Positions 17,201-27,114 of a stretch of DNA of 64,000 nt are shown piece after piece. Within the stretch, counting starts at the first letter, position 1. The number at the start of each line of letters is the position of its first letter. Source of the DNA: Planctomycetota bacterium (lineage in GTDB: Bacteria > Planctomycetota > UBA1135 > UBA2386); the NCBI GenBank assembly GCA_014192625.1, contig BJHM01000016.1:1-64000 (forward strand), in the 5' to 3' direction. The position numbers and the translations under genes were made by a program. A model generated the notes under the pieces. The model had not been told where the DNA came from. It saw only the letters and a list, made by a program, of their open reading frames with translations, and did no database searches.

Positions 17201-17873
17201 CGTCGACGCTGGCCTCGATGCGGGCGCGGCCTAAGGCGAGGTCGAGATCGCCGCGCAGGTCTACTTCGAGATCGAAGTTTGCGAGTCGCGCATGGCCTTT
17301 GATCGAACCATGGCGCAAGTCTTTGGAGCCGTCTTTTTGCAGGTTGCGTTGCAATCGAAGTTCAAGGTCGACAATCCGCAGATCTGGCAGTTTGTTGCCG
17401 ATGCGCAGGCGAATCTCGGAGTTGGTCAGCAGCACCGGGGTCACCTCCGTCGCCGCATGCTGGGCAGGGCGGTCACTCGCGTCCAGCGGAGCCGGTTGCA
17501 AGATCGATGTCAGCCGTGGGGTATGCCCCGGGGTCAGGTCCACATCGATGTGGGCACCTTCGATCGTGAGGTCGTGCACTGCGAGCAGGCCTCTGCTTGG
17601 GTCGGTCTCGATGGTCAATCGAACATTGTCGATGGCGATCAGGTTGTGGCCCTCACGGCTCGGATCGGTGAGTGCGAATCCTTGCACTGACAAGCGGCCA
17701 TCGAGCAACTCGATCTGCGCACCAGAGAGTTGGAAGGGTGCCGCGAGCACACTGCTGAGCGCCGAGCGGCAAAGGGCCGTGGCGGCGCCGCTGCGTTGCA
17801 GGAGGAACCAGGTGGCGCTGGCAATCGCCAAGAACAGCACGGCCGCCAGCATAAAGATCCGTCGCCAACTCAT
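14274..17873 (-). CDS. AsmA-family inner-membrane-anchored periplasmic protein
   Basis: The 1199-residue product has one N-terminal membrane anchor (about 7-25) and then a long beta-rich periplasmic region. The C-terminal 250 residues match the AsmA/YhdP-type end: 'LQISGISLNDFLNDC', 'YTGTLKGNLTLNDLRG', 'LDVNGALEVTDGNLGPVPLF', then 'GEGTLSLDGYLDIVLATK'. AsmA-like and TamB-like proteins are thought to form periplasm-spanning grooves that carry phospholipid to the outer membrane. Size is close to YhdP. It is the first gene of a minus-strand group with manC and ruvX. Orthology to a specific member (AsmA, YhdP, YdbH) cannot be decided by eye. Confidence 0.8.
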   Translation of the reverse strand: MSWRRIFMLAAVLFLAIASATWFLLQRSGAATALCRSALSSVLAAPFQLSGAQIELLDGRLSVQGFALTDPSREGHNLIAIDNVRLTIETDPSRGLLAVHDLTIEGAHIDVDLTPGHTPRLTSILQPAPLDASDRPAQHAATEVTPVLLTNSEIRLRIGNKLPDLRIVDLELRLQRNLQKDGSKDLRHGSIKGHARLANFDLEVDLRGDLDLALGRARIEASVDEAAIDERLLQSLLQFAKTDMPANAIRGKLRHLLLWCDLNFKGGEPPVLGTSFELEDVDTLTQWLPVPLRGVSLIGKADTRDNGTALVTATRMLPEGESEVVAKVTGLLTTMQIEVRGKGRDIVIDETVTAALRSFPAGFAVVDGLRPTTGRADFDLYLRDPGAPTEIIDLDLGLKGVALSYNGFGAPETRVRFPLPIVNASGHVHLRDEMLSIEDVTAQLAPEAGGGEVRMTGRVDTSHEHLGDVWIDLSTPQLNFTPSLRASLSTLVRDNGTLYDQFQPKGAAAVQLQVRPENDPDGQWQVRIQALGCALTWAGFPFTLHDVQGTVIARSDGMVLDLFGRRDAAAIQVKGQLQSPVERPGALTSGSIDLRIRATAVPLDQELHTALVKLAPDIETIWTKLSPTGNCDADLTVRRPHGDAEMSYDLAMQLAGGTARADSLPMKITDLHGDLFVHGIGKRLDVQVDALRGRLQEQSGSAAELALLGIVNTHPIYQEDFTAVVRKLQLDPELGRALEQSGAVSRGTWNVLRPGGIVDLVCRQNRTGDAEPKRDYTVLMHNVQSNAEMLPQPATNVSGELEIRDGELSFRDVRAKIGKSTVTCSSGRVGASTTLGRNEVSFRISAEQFPLNDDFARLFVGPMRQAVLDRQLRGTANIQDLSLTFLLPTNGSDQPIETVFQGRVEALDVEALVGTRLQSIYGVIDLEESHITNEGGSLRGQFTQGSMKILGHACKQAQAEFEADAEQFRLRKLTISMNGGQLSGSLPEAHSLTYRFAKSPTEPGSLSTDLQISGISLNDFLNDCGLVDTPYTGTLKGNLTLNDLRGNDLLDLDVNGALEVTDGNLGPVPLFTSLYAQMEERNRPRFNQLSVTFKTKDRALELSKLQVTSPMVAVNGEGTLSLDGYLDIVLATKSLFGGNADYLVVPWMLKWATNLVRFHMYGHLRDLRTKQRFVTQRDPRRPALTPIPSRVATPNRLAF

Positions 17874-18167
17874 ACGCGGTTTGATTGGTGCGCGCGGTGG
17901 GAGGTGCGCGTGCAGGCAGAGGATACTAACCAGTCCCCGCAGGCGCTGCGAGTCAGGCGTTGCGCCGTTCGTATTTGGCGGTCACCTCGCAGCTCTTTTG
18001 CTTTGGGCACGGCCTGTTCGCAATGCCTCGAGAATGCGATTTGCTGGGCAAGCTCAGCATTCATTGGGGTTGACTAGCTCGTGGCGACCGTCAAACTTCA
18101 TCCTGCTCGATTTGGCGCGGGAACATATTTCGCGCAATCGAGTCCCCCTTTTCGTGAGAGTTCTCCA

Positions 18168-18371
18168 ATGGCTGCGAAGAAAGCGAAGAAGTTGGTTAAC
18201 GGCGAAAGCATGATCATCAGCAAGTCGCGCACCAAGGCTGCCGTCAAGAAGTGCAATGTCTCGGCTGAATTCTACGGCGCCCTCGACCAGGCGGTTCGCT
18301 CGATGATCTCGAAGGCCGAGGCTCGCGCCGACGCGAATGGCCGCAAGACGGTCCGCCCGCAGGATCTCTAA
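18168..18371 (+). CDS. Small histone-fold protein
   Basis: The 67-residue product starts with a Lys-rich tail (AAKKAKK) and then a predicted histone fold: 'SKSRTKAAVKKCNVS' as alpha-1, a central helix 'EFYGALDQAVRSMISKAEARADANG' as alpha-2, and the hallmark 'RKTVRPQDL', close to the 'RKTVTAMD' loop of histone H4 and archaeal histones. The third helix is nearly absent because the protein stops after QDL. Bacterial histones of this size (for example in Bdellovibrio) bind DNA. The ATG at 18168 follows GTGAGAG. The gene is monocistronic, 294 bases from the divergent AsmA-like gene, with TTGACT at about 18070 as a possible -35. Confidence 0.75.
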   Translation: MAAKKAKKLVNGESMIISKSRTKAAVKKCNVSAEFYGALDQAVRSMISKAEARADANGRKTVRPQDL

Positions 18372-18476
18372 CCCCGCAGGCTCGCCCGGTAGCAAGTGGC
18401 AGCAGCGGACCCTTGGTTTCCGGTTGGCTGGTCGTTTGGCGTCGTTCGTTGTCGCGAAGTGTTGCGAGCCACGAAA

Positions 18477-19169
18477 TCAATCGACGTAGGAGCCCATTAG
18501 GTAAAGCGGCTCGAACACGTTGAGGTCGGGGTTTTCCAAGCCGAGCGAGGGATCGAACAGATGGCCCGCGTGCACGATAGGCAGCGCGAGCACCTTCGCC
18601 ATGGCGGCAGTTGCCATTGGCTCGATGCGGGAACGGATAGGTGCCGCGCACAAGATCGTGTCATTGCAGAGTAGCTGGAGAGGCAGCTGGTCGAGCGGCA
18701 TGGCGCAAGGTTTGGTAAGCATGGCGAGTTGCTGCCCCCCGGTCTTTTGGTGGATACCCAGGTGGATGCTGCCTTTTCGGCCATCGAGCAAGGTGATGAT
18801 GCGGTTGCTCGCGAGCGAAGGGTCGCCTGCCAACGCCGCCGCGGCGATCAGTTGCAGAGTGTCGGTGACAAAGAGTCGAGGTCCAGCAAACGTGCAGAGC
18901 GTGCGCGCAAACGTCACCGCTACGCGCAACCCGATGTATGAGCCGGGGCCCCGGTCGATGACGATGCTTTGCAGGTCGCGCATGGCGATGCCGGCGCGCT
19001 TGCAGGCGAGCTGCGTGAGGCAGGCTAGGTCGCCGCGTTGTCCTTGAAGTGGGATTTCGGTGACGATGCCGTCGCAGGTTCTGACTGCCGTACTGAACGC
19101 ATGGCGGGCATCGGCATTGCTGCCGCTCAATGCAAGGGCCGGTAGTAGTAATGGCACCGCAGTGCTCAT
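18477..19169 (-). CDS. tsaB: tRNA t6A37 biosynthesis protein TsaB
   Basis: TsaB supports TsaD in forming threonylcarbamoyladenosine on tRNAs that read ANN codons. The 230-residue product carries the family motif 'GPGSYIGLRV' (74-83), followed by a helix with 'TFARTLC' and a diverged N-terminal ASKHA fold ('LALSGSNADARHAF' in place of ILAIDTS). The start is taken at MSTAVPL, which overlaps the glmM stop (ATGA). An upstream extension to 19259 would lie inside glmM and has no family similarity. It ends the long minus-strand envelope cluster and converges on the histone-fold gene. Confidence 0.85.
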   Translation of the reverse strand: MSTAVPLLLPALALSGSNADARHAFSTAVRTCDGIVTEIPLQGQRGDLACLTQLACKRAGIAMRDLQSIVIDRGPGSYIGLRVAVTFARTLCTFAGPRLFVTDTLQLIAAAALAGDPSLASNRIITLLDGRKGSIHLGIHQKTGGQQLAMLTKPCAMPLDQLPLQLLCNDTILCAAPIRSRIEPMATAAMAKVLALPIVHAGHLFDPSLGLENPDLNVFEPLYLMGSYVD

Positions 19170-20521
19170 TTCGCGAGCTCCGACTGCACGACGGCAGCCA
19201 GTTCTCGGCAGAGTTGTTCCACCAACGCAATATCGGCAGCTTCGATCATCACGCGGCACAGCGGCTCGGTTCCTGAGTAGCGCAGCACTAGGCGGCCTTC
19301 AGTGCCAAGCAGCGTCTCGATGGCCCTGGCTTTCGCGGTGATCGCGGGAACCTCTTCGAACGGTGGCTTGCGTGCGACGAGGACATTCACCAGATGTTGC
19401 GGAAAGCGGCGGAACGAAGCGAACGCCTGGGCGACACCCTTTTCGCGCACGCCTTTTATCGACAGCATCTGCAATGCGGTGAACAGGCCGTCGCCTGTGA
19501 GCTTGCCGTCGCCGGCAAACAGGATGTGTCCAGATTGCTCGCCGCCGAGCGCGTAGCCGCCCGCCTTCATCGCGAGCATGACATGCCGATCCCCGACCGG
19601 CGTGACCTTGACCTTGATGCCCAAAGTCGCGAGCGCCCGATGCAGGCCGAGATTGCTCATCACGGTGGCGACTACGGTGTCGCCCGCCAAGTCGCCTTGC
19701 AGGTGCAGCTGTTTGCCGAACAGGTAAAGCTGATCGTCGCCGTCCCGAATCGTGCCGGTTTCATCGACAAAGATGCCACGGTCGCCGTCGCCATCGAGGC
19801 AGATGCCCAGTTGCGCCTTGTGCTCGCGCACTGCATCGACCATGCGCATGGGGTGCAGCGCACCGACGCCATCGTTGATGTTGAAGCCGTCTGGTTCGCA
19901 GGCGACTTCGATGACCTCTGCGCCGAATGCGCGCAAAATGGTGGGGGCGATTAGTGAACCGCCGCCGTGCGCAGCGTCCACGCAGAGCCGGATGTCGGTG
20001 AGGTCGAGCGAACTGAACACTGCCGCTAGATGGTCTTCGTAGTTGCGCAGCAGTTCGTTGCGGATGCGGATGCGTGGCTGTGACAAGTGCTCTGGCCGCA
20101 ATTGCGCGCAGAGGTTTTCCAGTTCGCGTTCGTCCGCGTCGCTTAGCTTGCTGCCGTCGTGCGTAAAGATTTTGATGCCGTTGTCGTGCGACGGGTTGTG
20201 CGAGGCGCTGATCATGATACCAGCGGCAAACGGCTGCGAGCGAGCGAGGTGGGCAAGCGCTGGCGTGGTGCACAAGCCCATGTCGGTGACGGCGACTTCG
20301 GCAGCGACCAGTCCCTGCGTCAGCGCCTCTAGGATCCACGGCGCCGATTCGCGCCCATCATTGCCGCAGATGACGCGCACGTGCTCGCCGCCGCTGCGTT
20401 GCAGCAACACACCGAGTGCCGCGCCGACGCGGCGCAGAGTTTCCGGCTCCATCGGTTCTTCGCCGGCACGGCCACGCAGCCCATCGGTACCAAAATGAGG
20501 AGGCAAAAAGTTGTCGCTCAT
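19166..20521 (-). CDS. glmM: Phosphoglucosamine mutase
   Basis: GlmM converts glucosamine-6-phosphate to glucosamine-1-phosphate on the way to UDP-GlcNAc for peptidoglycan and lipid A. The 451-residue product shows 'FGTDGLRGRAG' (10-20), the catalytic serine Ser107 in 'SASHNP', the metal loop 'CLDGDGDRG', and a sugar-binding 'GGEQSGH' loop. The C-terminal phosphate site 'RYSGTEPLCRVMIE' is present. Its start overlaps the end of the cdaA-cdaR fusion by four bases, the same neighbourhood as the cdaA-cdaR-glmM operon of Firmicutes, where GlmM binds and inhibits CdaA. Confidence 0.95.
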   Translation of the reverse strand: MSDNFLPPHFGTDGLRGRAGEEPMEPETLRRVGAALGVLLQRSGGEHVRVICGNDGRESAPWILEALTQGLVAAEVAVTDMGLCTTPALAHLARSQPFAAGIMISASHNPSHDNGIKIFTHDGSKLSDADERELENLCAQLRPEHLSQPRIRIRNELLRNYEDHLAAVFSSLDLTDIRLCVDAAHGGGSLIAPTILRAFGAEVIEVACEPDGFNINDGVGALHPMRMVDAVREHKAQLGICLDGDGDRGIFVDETGTIRDGDDQLYLFGKQLHLQGDLAGDTVVATVMSNLGLHRALATLGIKVKVTPVGDRHVMLAMKAGGYALGGEQSGHILFAGDGKLTGDGLFTALQMLSIKGVREKGVAQAFASFRRFPQHLVNVLVARKPPFEEVPAITAKARAIETLLGTEGRLVLRYSGTEPLCRVMIEAADIALVEQLCRELAAVVQSELAK

Positions 20522-22434
20522 GGGCCAGGGCGGCGAAGGGTGACGGAAACGGACTCGACCAGGCCAAACTCTTGTGCGCTGATGGAATCGCGCAATGGGC
20601 CGAGCACTTCGAGCGTGGCTTGATCGGTGAACTTGACTGGGTAGGCAGAGCCTTCTTCGCGTGGTTTGATCCAGACGGAGAGGCGAAGGTGATCCTTTGC
20701 CCAGGCGGCGGCGCGATCCCCTTCGCCGATCAGCTTGGACAAGAGGGCCCCGCCAGCCTTGACCGTTACTTGCTTCGTCGTCAGGTCGGGTTGGTAGCGG
20801 CCACGTTGATCGGCAGGCAGCGAGAGGTCGTCGATGCGCACCTGCAGGTCGAACGTGAACTCTTGCATCACCGGCATGAGTTGCAGGGTGACCGACGCTG
20901 ATTCGAAGATGCTCAGGCCTTGATCGGCGAAGCGGCTTTGGATCACCACCGGCGCCGAGACTTGGCGGTCACTCTCACGGGCGCGCAGGTCGGCACGGAA
21001 CAGGGGATCGGTCAGGTTGCTCAGCGTAGCAAGTGCTGCGGAGGGGCCGAGCACGCGCACGGTAGGGCGCGAGAACTCGGCGGTGTCAGTTCGCAGCCGG
21101 CCGCGCAGGCGATTGTCGCCGCCGATCTGGAGTTCGACGAGGTTTAGGCCCAGCTGGTATTCGATGTTGCCGGTTGGCACGGCGTCGATCCGGACTCGCG
21201 CGGGATCCATCGTCAGCATGACGTTTTGTTGCGCGAGTTGCAGGGGGCGCTGAATGTCCGCCGCGGTGAACTCGATCGCGGCGAACTTTTCCCAGTCGAC
21301 CTGCGGCAGTTTGACCGGCAGTTCTAGTAACTGATCGCGGCGTAGGTTTTCGATCAGGTAGCGCGGCCCGCTGACGGTAAACTCCACGCCCTGGATGGGC
21401 TTGCTGGTTGCGACGTCGACAAAGCCACGCAGCTCGATGCGCTCCAGTGGCAGGTCGATCAGGAGCTGGTTGCCGTGTGTGAAGTCGGGGTTTGCGCTCG
21501 CTCCAGGCTTGATTGCACGCAGTTGTAACTGGACCCCCCAAGCCTCGTGGATCTGGTTGTCGAGCACGTAGTACATGCCAATGCCAAGTGCGAGCGCTGC
21601 GAGTTTGCGTAGGGGATCGGACGTGATCGCCATCCACATAGAGCGTCGTCGCTGATCCGAGCGCGAAATGGGCTGAAGGTTGCCGAGTGCCTGTTCCAAT
21701 TGGCGTTCGATGTCTTCGAGCGAGCGGTCAAAGGCAAGTTTGCCACCGATCGCTGTCGAGATTTTGCCGGTCTCTTCGGACACCACGATCGCTAGTGCAT
21801 CCGTTTCTTCCGACAGGCCAAGTGCCGCGCGGTGGCGGGTGCCCAAACGCTTGTCGACCTCAGGACTCTGGCTCAGAGGCAACAGACACGAAGCCGCGAC
21901 GATGCGATCGTCACGCACGATGATCGCGCCGTCATGCAGGGCACTCTTCGGAAAGAAGATGGATTCGATCAAAAACGAGTTGAGCTCTGCGTCGATCGTG
22001 ATGCCCGAATCCGCGATCGACTGCAGCGAGGCTTCACGTTCAATCGCGATCAGTGCACCAATGCGCTCCTTGCTCATGCGCGCGACGGCGCGCAGCACGC
22101 GCGGAACGATCTTCGACTCTTGTTGGAATAGTCGGCCAAAGATCGGCGACTCGCCGATGTGGACGATTGCCTGACGAATCTCGGGGTGGAAGACGATGAC
22201 CAGCGCGAGGATCACGGACTGGGCGACGGAGTTGAACAGGATTCGCAGGTGATCCAGTTTTAGGAACTGGATCAGAAGGGCAAATCCGAGCACGCCCGCG
22301 ACCAGCAGCAGCGCCAGGCCGCGCACGACCCCTGAGCCGCGTGTTTCCCTGAGGAATCGCAGGGCGATGTAGATGATCACGGCAAAGACCGCAACCTCCA
22401 GCAGCATCTTCAGCAGGGTTCCTATGTCAGGCAT
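20518..22434 (-). CDS. cdaA: Diadenylate cyclase CdaA fused to a CdaR/YbbR-like extracytoplasmic region
   Basis: The 638-residue product starts like CdaA: three membrane helices (about 8-28, 38-58, 68-83), then a cytoplasmic diadenylate cyclase domain (about 105-235) with the DGA motif (168-170) and RHR motif (GTRHR 198-202). It synthesises c-di-AMP from two ATP. CdaA proteins usually end near residue 270, but this one continues with a fourth membrane helix ('LRKLAALALGIGMYYV', 275-290) and about 345 periplasmic residues with repeated beta-sandwich patterns like YbbR/CdaR, the normal partner. So enzyme and sensor appear to be one polypeptide. The frame is continuous. It sits between ftsH (56-base gap) and glmM (overlap). 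Confidence 0.88.
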   Translation of the reverse strand: MPDIGTLLKMLLEVAVFAVIIYIALRFLRETRGSGVVRGLALLLVAGVLGFALLIQFLKLDHLRILFNSVAQSVILALVIVFHPEIRQAIVHIGESPIFGRLFQQESKIVPRVLRAVARMSKERIGALIAIEREASLQSIADSGITIDAELNSFLIESIFFPKSALHDGAIIVRDDRIVAASCLLPLSQSPEVDKRLGTRHRAALGLSEETDALAIVVSEETGKISTAIGGKLAFDRSLEDIERQLEQALGNLQPISRSDQRRRSMWMAITSDPLRKLAALALGIGMYYVLDNQIHEAWGVQLQLRAIKPGASANPDFTHGNQLLIDLPLERIELRGFVDVATSKPIQGVEFTVSGPRYLIENLRRDQLLELPVKLPQVDWEKFAAIEFTAADIQRPLQLAQQNVMLTMDPARVRIDAVPTGNIEYQLGLNLVELQIGGDNRLRGRLRTDTAEFSRPTVRVLGPSAALATLSNLTDPLFRADLRARESDRQVSAPVVIQSRFADQGLSIFESASVTLQLMPVMQEFTFDLQVRIDDLSLPADQRGRYQPDLTTKQVTVKAGGALLSKLIGEGDRAAAWAKDHLRLSVWIKPREEGSAYPVKFTDQATLEVLGPLRDSISAQEFGLVESVSVTLRRPGP

Positions 22435-22490
22435 CCGTAATCATCCTTAGCGATGCCGCTTGGTAAGCGCCACAGCCAAGGATTACCCGG

Positions 22491-24797
<2,307 letters not shown>

Positions 24798-24858
24798 ATT
24801 CAGGCCTTGTGACGATCAGCTAATATCCCTGTTCGGCATCGAAGCGTGGTTAGATTCG

Positions 24859-25392
24859 TCAGAAACCACTCTCCAAGGCAAGGACGATCTTGCGCGCCAA
24901 GTCGGCGACCAGATTTTCCCCGGCGGTGGTCAGATTTTGGCCAAGCGGGTCGCGAAACTCGGCGCGGTCCCGCACGGTGCGATCGATGACTAATTTGCCG
25001 GTCCGTCGATTTAGGAGTCGCACCTGCACAACGCTCTCGATTGCGCCCTCGCGTACGGGCGTAGTTGCGCGTGTGCCTGAAACGATGGTGAGCTCGCGAT
25101 CGTTGAGGATGCGCAGTTCTAGAATGGCATCGGAATCGTTGCCACCAGGCAGCAAGTCGGATGACACGACTAGTTCGCGGCTGACGGCGACGCTGAGTTC
25201 AACCTCGAGCAGCTGGCGGAAGGTGTCGTTTGCGACGGCGCGGATCTGCACCGTGCGGATGTTCTGGTCGTGAAGACCGCTGCCAGATGCATAGCCACAA
25301 CTGCCGAGCGCGAGCAGAAACAGCAGGCTGGCTTTGTGCCGCAGGCTGGCCGCGAACGGGCTCGCTGCCGTGTGATGCTGTGCGCGATACAT
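24859..25392 (-). CDS. lptE: LptE-like LPS-assembly lipoprotein
   Basis: The 177-residue product has a lipoprotein signal with lipobox LGSC (Cys32) followed by GYASGSG. It continues with the LptE-type pattern 'NIRTVQIRAVANDTFRQLLEVELSVAVSREL', in which predicted outer-membrane LptE proteins place a beta strand and a long helix. LptE plugs the LptD barrel that inserts LPS into the outer leaflet. The ATG at 25392 overlaps the stop of the bamD-like gene by one base (TGATG). The long N-terminal stretch before the signal core (about 20 residues) is unusual, so a shorter start is possible. lptD is not in the window. Confidence 0.78.
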   Translation of the reverse strand: MYRAQHHTAASPFAASLRHKASLLFLLALGSCGYASGSGLHDQNIRTVQIRAVANDTFRQLLEVELSVAVSRELVVSSDLLPGGNDSDAILELRILNDRELTIVSGTRATTPVREGAIESVVQVRLLNRRTGKLVIDRTVRDRAEFRDPLGQNLTTAGENLVADLARKIVLALESGF

Positions 25393-26306
25393 CACGGGAT
25401 AGTCCCCAGCGGCAGAGTCGTATTCGCTTGCAGCAGTTGAAGGCGCGCCTTGGCGCTGGCGGCAGCAGGAGTGCCCGCGAGATTCTCGGCCATGGCGCGT
25501 TGCAGGCTCGCCAGTTCGCCGGGGCGATTGCCAATCGTGCGGTAGAAGTTGGCGATGATGATGTAGCGGTCTGCCTGCCATCCCAGCACCCGCTGCAGGC
25601 TTTCGCGCGCTGCGTCGACGAACGCCTGATTTTCTGGCGGCTTGGCTAGGAAGTCGACCAGTTCGCGGCTGGCGTGCTGCATTTCGTCGAGGTCGTATTC
25701 TGGACCGCGCAGCGACGCGACACGGCTCATTGCAAAACGGAAACGGGCACGCTGTCGCCACTCGCTGTCGGGCCGCCGCGTCAGCAGGTCGCGGAAGCGT
25801 TCTTGTGCGAGGTCGTATTTTTGGTCTGCAAACGCCATCTCACCAAGGATTAGCAACGCGTGTGCAAGTTGTTCAGCGTCGGGATAGCGCGTGATCAAGT
25901 GCTCAAGACACTGGCGGCCACCGCGGCGATCGGACCAGAAGAACAGAAAGCCGCTATCGCTTTCGGTGAGTGTCTTGCCGACTTCGTAGATCAGTTTGAC
26001 GACCAGCTCGCGCAGTTCGCTGTGTGGGTAGCGGTCGGCGAAGTCCTGCACTGTTGTGAAGGCGAGCCAATCTTGGTTGAGGGCCTTGTAGGCGCACGCC
26101 AACGTCAACTCGTAGCGCGGCTGCAGCGACTTTGGAAACTCGCGCAGGTCGCGACTGGTGAGCTGGACGCGCACGTTCTCGTAGTTGCCGGCGGCGAGTT
26201 CTTGTTCGGCGGCGATGACGACTGGCTCGGCATCGGCTGCAATCGGAATCGGTGCGCTTTTACAGGCACTCAACAATACGAAGGCAGCGAGGACGAACGA
26301 CCGCAT
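25392..26306 (-). CDS. BamD-like outer-membrane assembly lipoprotein (TPR)
   Basis: The 304-residue product has a short lipoprotein signal (lipobox LSAC, Cys15) and then helical repeats: 'YENVRVQLTSRDLREFP', 'CAYKALNQDWLAFTTVQDFADRYPHS', 'LILGEMAFADQKYDLAQERFRDLLTRRPDSEW'. This matches the BamD/YfiO layout of TPRs behind a lipid anchor; BamD helps fold outer-membrane barrels. It is somewhat longer than E. coli BamD (about 245 residues). I use MRSFVLA at 26306 as start because upstream sequence belongs to recO in another frame. It overlaps lptE and follows recO by four bases, making an outer-membrane biogenesis pair. Confidence 0.75.
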   Translation of the reverse strand: MRSFVLAAFVLLSACKSAPIPIAADAEPVVIAAEQELAAGNYENVRVQLTSRDLREFPKSLQPRYELTLACAYKALNQDWLAFTTVQDFADRYPHSELRELVVKLIYEVGKTLTESDSGFLFFWSDRRGGRQCLEHLITRYPDAEQLAHALLILGEMAFADQKYDLAQERFRDLLTRRPDSEWRQRARFRFAMSRVASLRGPEYDLDEMQHASRELVDFLAKPPENQAFVDAARESLQRVLGWQADRYIIIANFYRTIGNRPGELASLQRAMAENLAGTPAAASAKARLQLLQANTTLPLGTIP

Positions 26307-26310
26307 GCTA

Positions 26311-27114
26311 TTACGGTAGCGGCCTTCCTGCGGTGCTGTCCACATGGTGCTGCGCCAGCGCACTGTCGAAAACGTAACGGCGAAGGCGGCCGCGGCGTTC
26401 CAGCGCGCGTGAGAGCCATTGCATTGGCAACGCAACCGCGGTCGGGGATAGCGGCACCAAGTCGAGTTCGGGCAGTTCTCGTCCTTTCGCCAAGGACAAT
26501 CGCCGCAACTGGTCAAACGCCCGTTCGGGCAACGCCTTTTTTGGCGATGGCGCATGCGAACGGCAGGCGAGCCCGCCATCGCTGCCGAGAAATGCGCCGC
26601 CGGTGAGCGGTGTCCCGCAGTCGGTGCAGTGTTCGATGTCCGGCAGGCACCCGAGGTGGATGAGGAAGCGCAGTTCCAGGCCGAGCATCACCTGGGCAAC
26701 CGCGAACAGCGGGCACCGTTCAAGCAGGGTGAGGCCACCGTGAATCAAGTCGAACAGTTCTGGATCTGGCAGCCCATCGGGAAACCCATAGTTGCCTAGC
26801 TCAACCAAGTGGCTCGCCGCGAGGTAGCGCAGCGCCTGACGCAAGCCGCGCCGTTCGCGCAACAGATCCGCGCGCAGCAACAGGCGCAGTCCGCCGCGAT
26901 CCGCCGACAAGCGCACGTTGAGGTCGTTGAGGAAATCGAGCCGCCCAAGCATCGGCGAATCAGCGCGGTGCGACCCTTTGGCAAGCGCCTGGATGCGGCC
27001 ATGCTCGCGGGTTAGCAGAACGACGATCCGGCTCGACTCCCGAAAATCGAACCGGTGCCACAGCATGGCCTCGCAGGACAGTCCTGGTGCGCTGCGGCGG
27101 CGTGGCTCAGCCAT
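26311..27114 (-). CDS. recO: DNA repair protein RecO
   Basis: RecO helps RecR load RecA on SSB-coated DNA. The 267-residue product starts with the OB-fold pattern 'MLWHRFDFRESSRIVVLLTREHGRI' (residues 17 on), and has 'LAKGSHRADSPMLGRLDFLNDLNV'. The zinc site 'CTDCG' and 'LACRSH' follows, and the rest is helical. Its start overlaps the CNNM stop by eight bases, and bamD-like follows four bases after its stop. A DNA-repair gene embedded in an envelope cluster may be a chance of operon assembly; no envelope link is known to me. Confidence 0.88.
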   Translation of the reverse strand: MAEPRRRSAPGLSCEAMLWHRFDFRESSRIVVLLTREHGRIQALAKGSHRADSPMLGRLDFLNDLNVRLSADRGGLRLLLRADLLRERRGLRQALRYLAASHLVELGNYGFPDGLPDPELFDLIHGGLTLLERCPLFAVAQVMLGLELRFLIHLGCLPDIEHCTDCGTPLTGGAFLGSDGGLACRSHAPSPKKALPERAFDQLRRLSLAKGRELPELDLVPLSPTAVALPMQWLSRALERRGRLRRYVFDSALAQHHVDSTAGRPLP

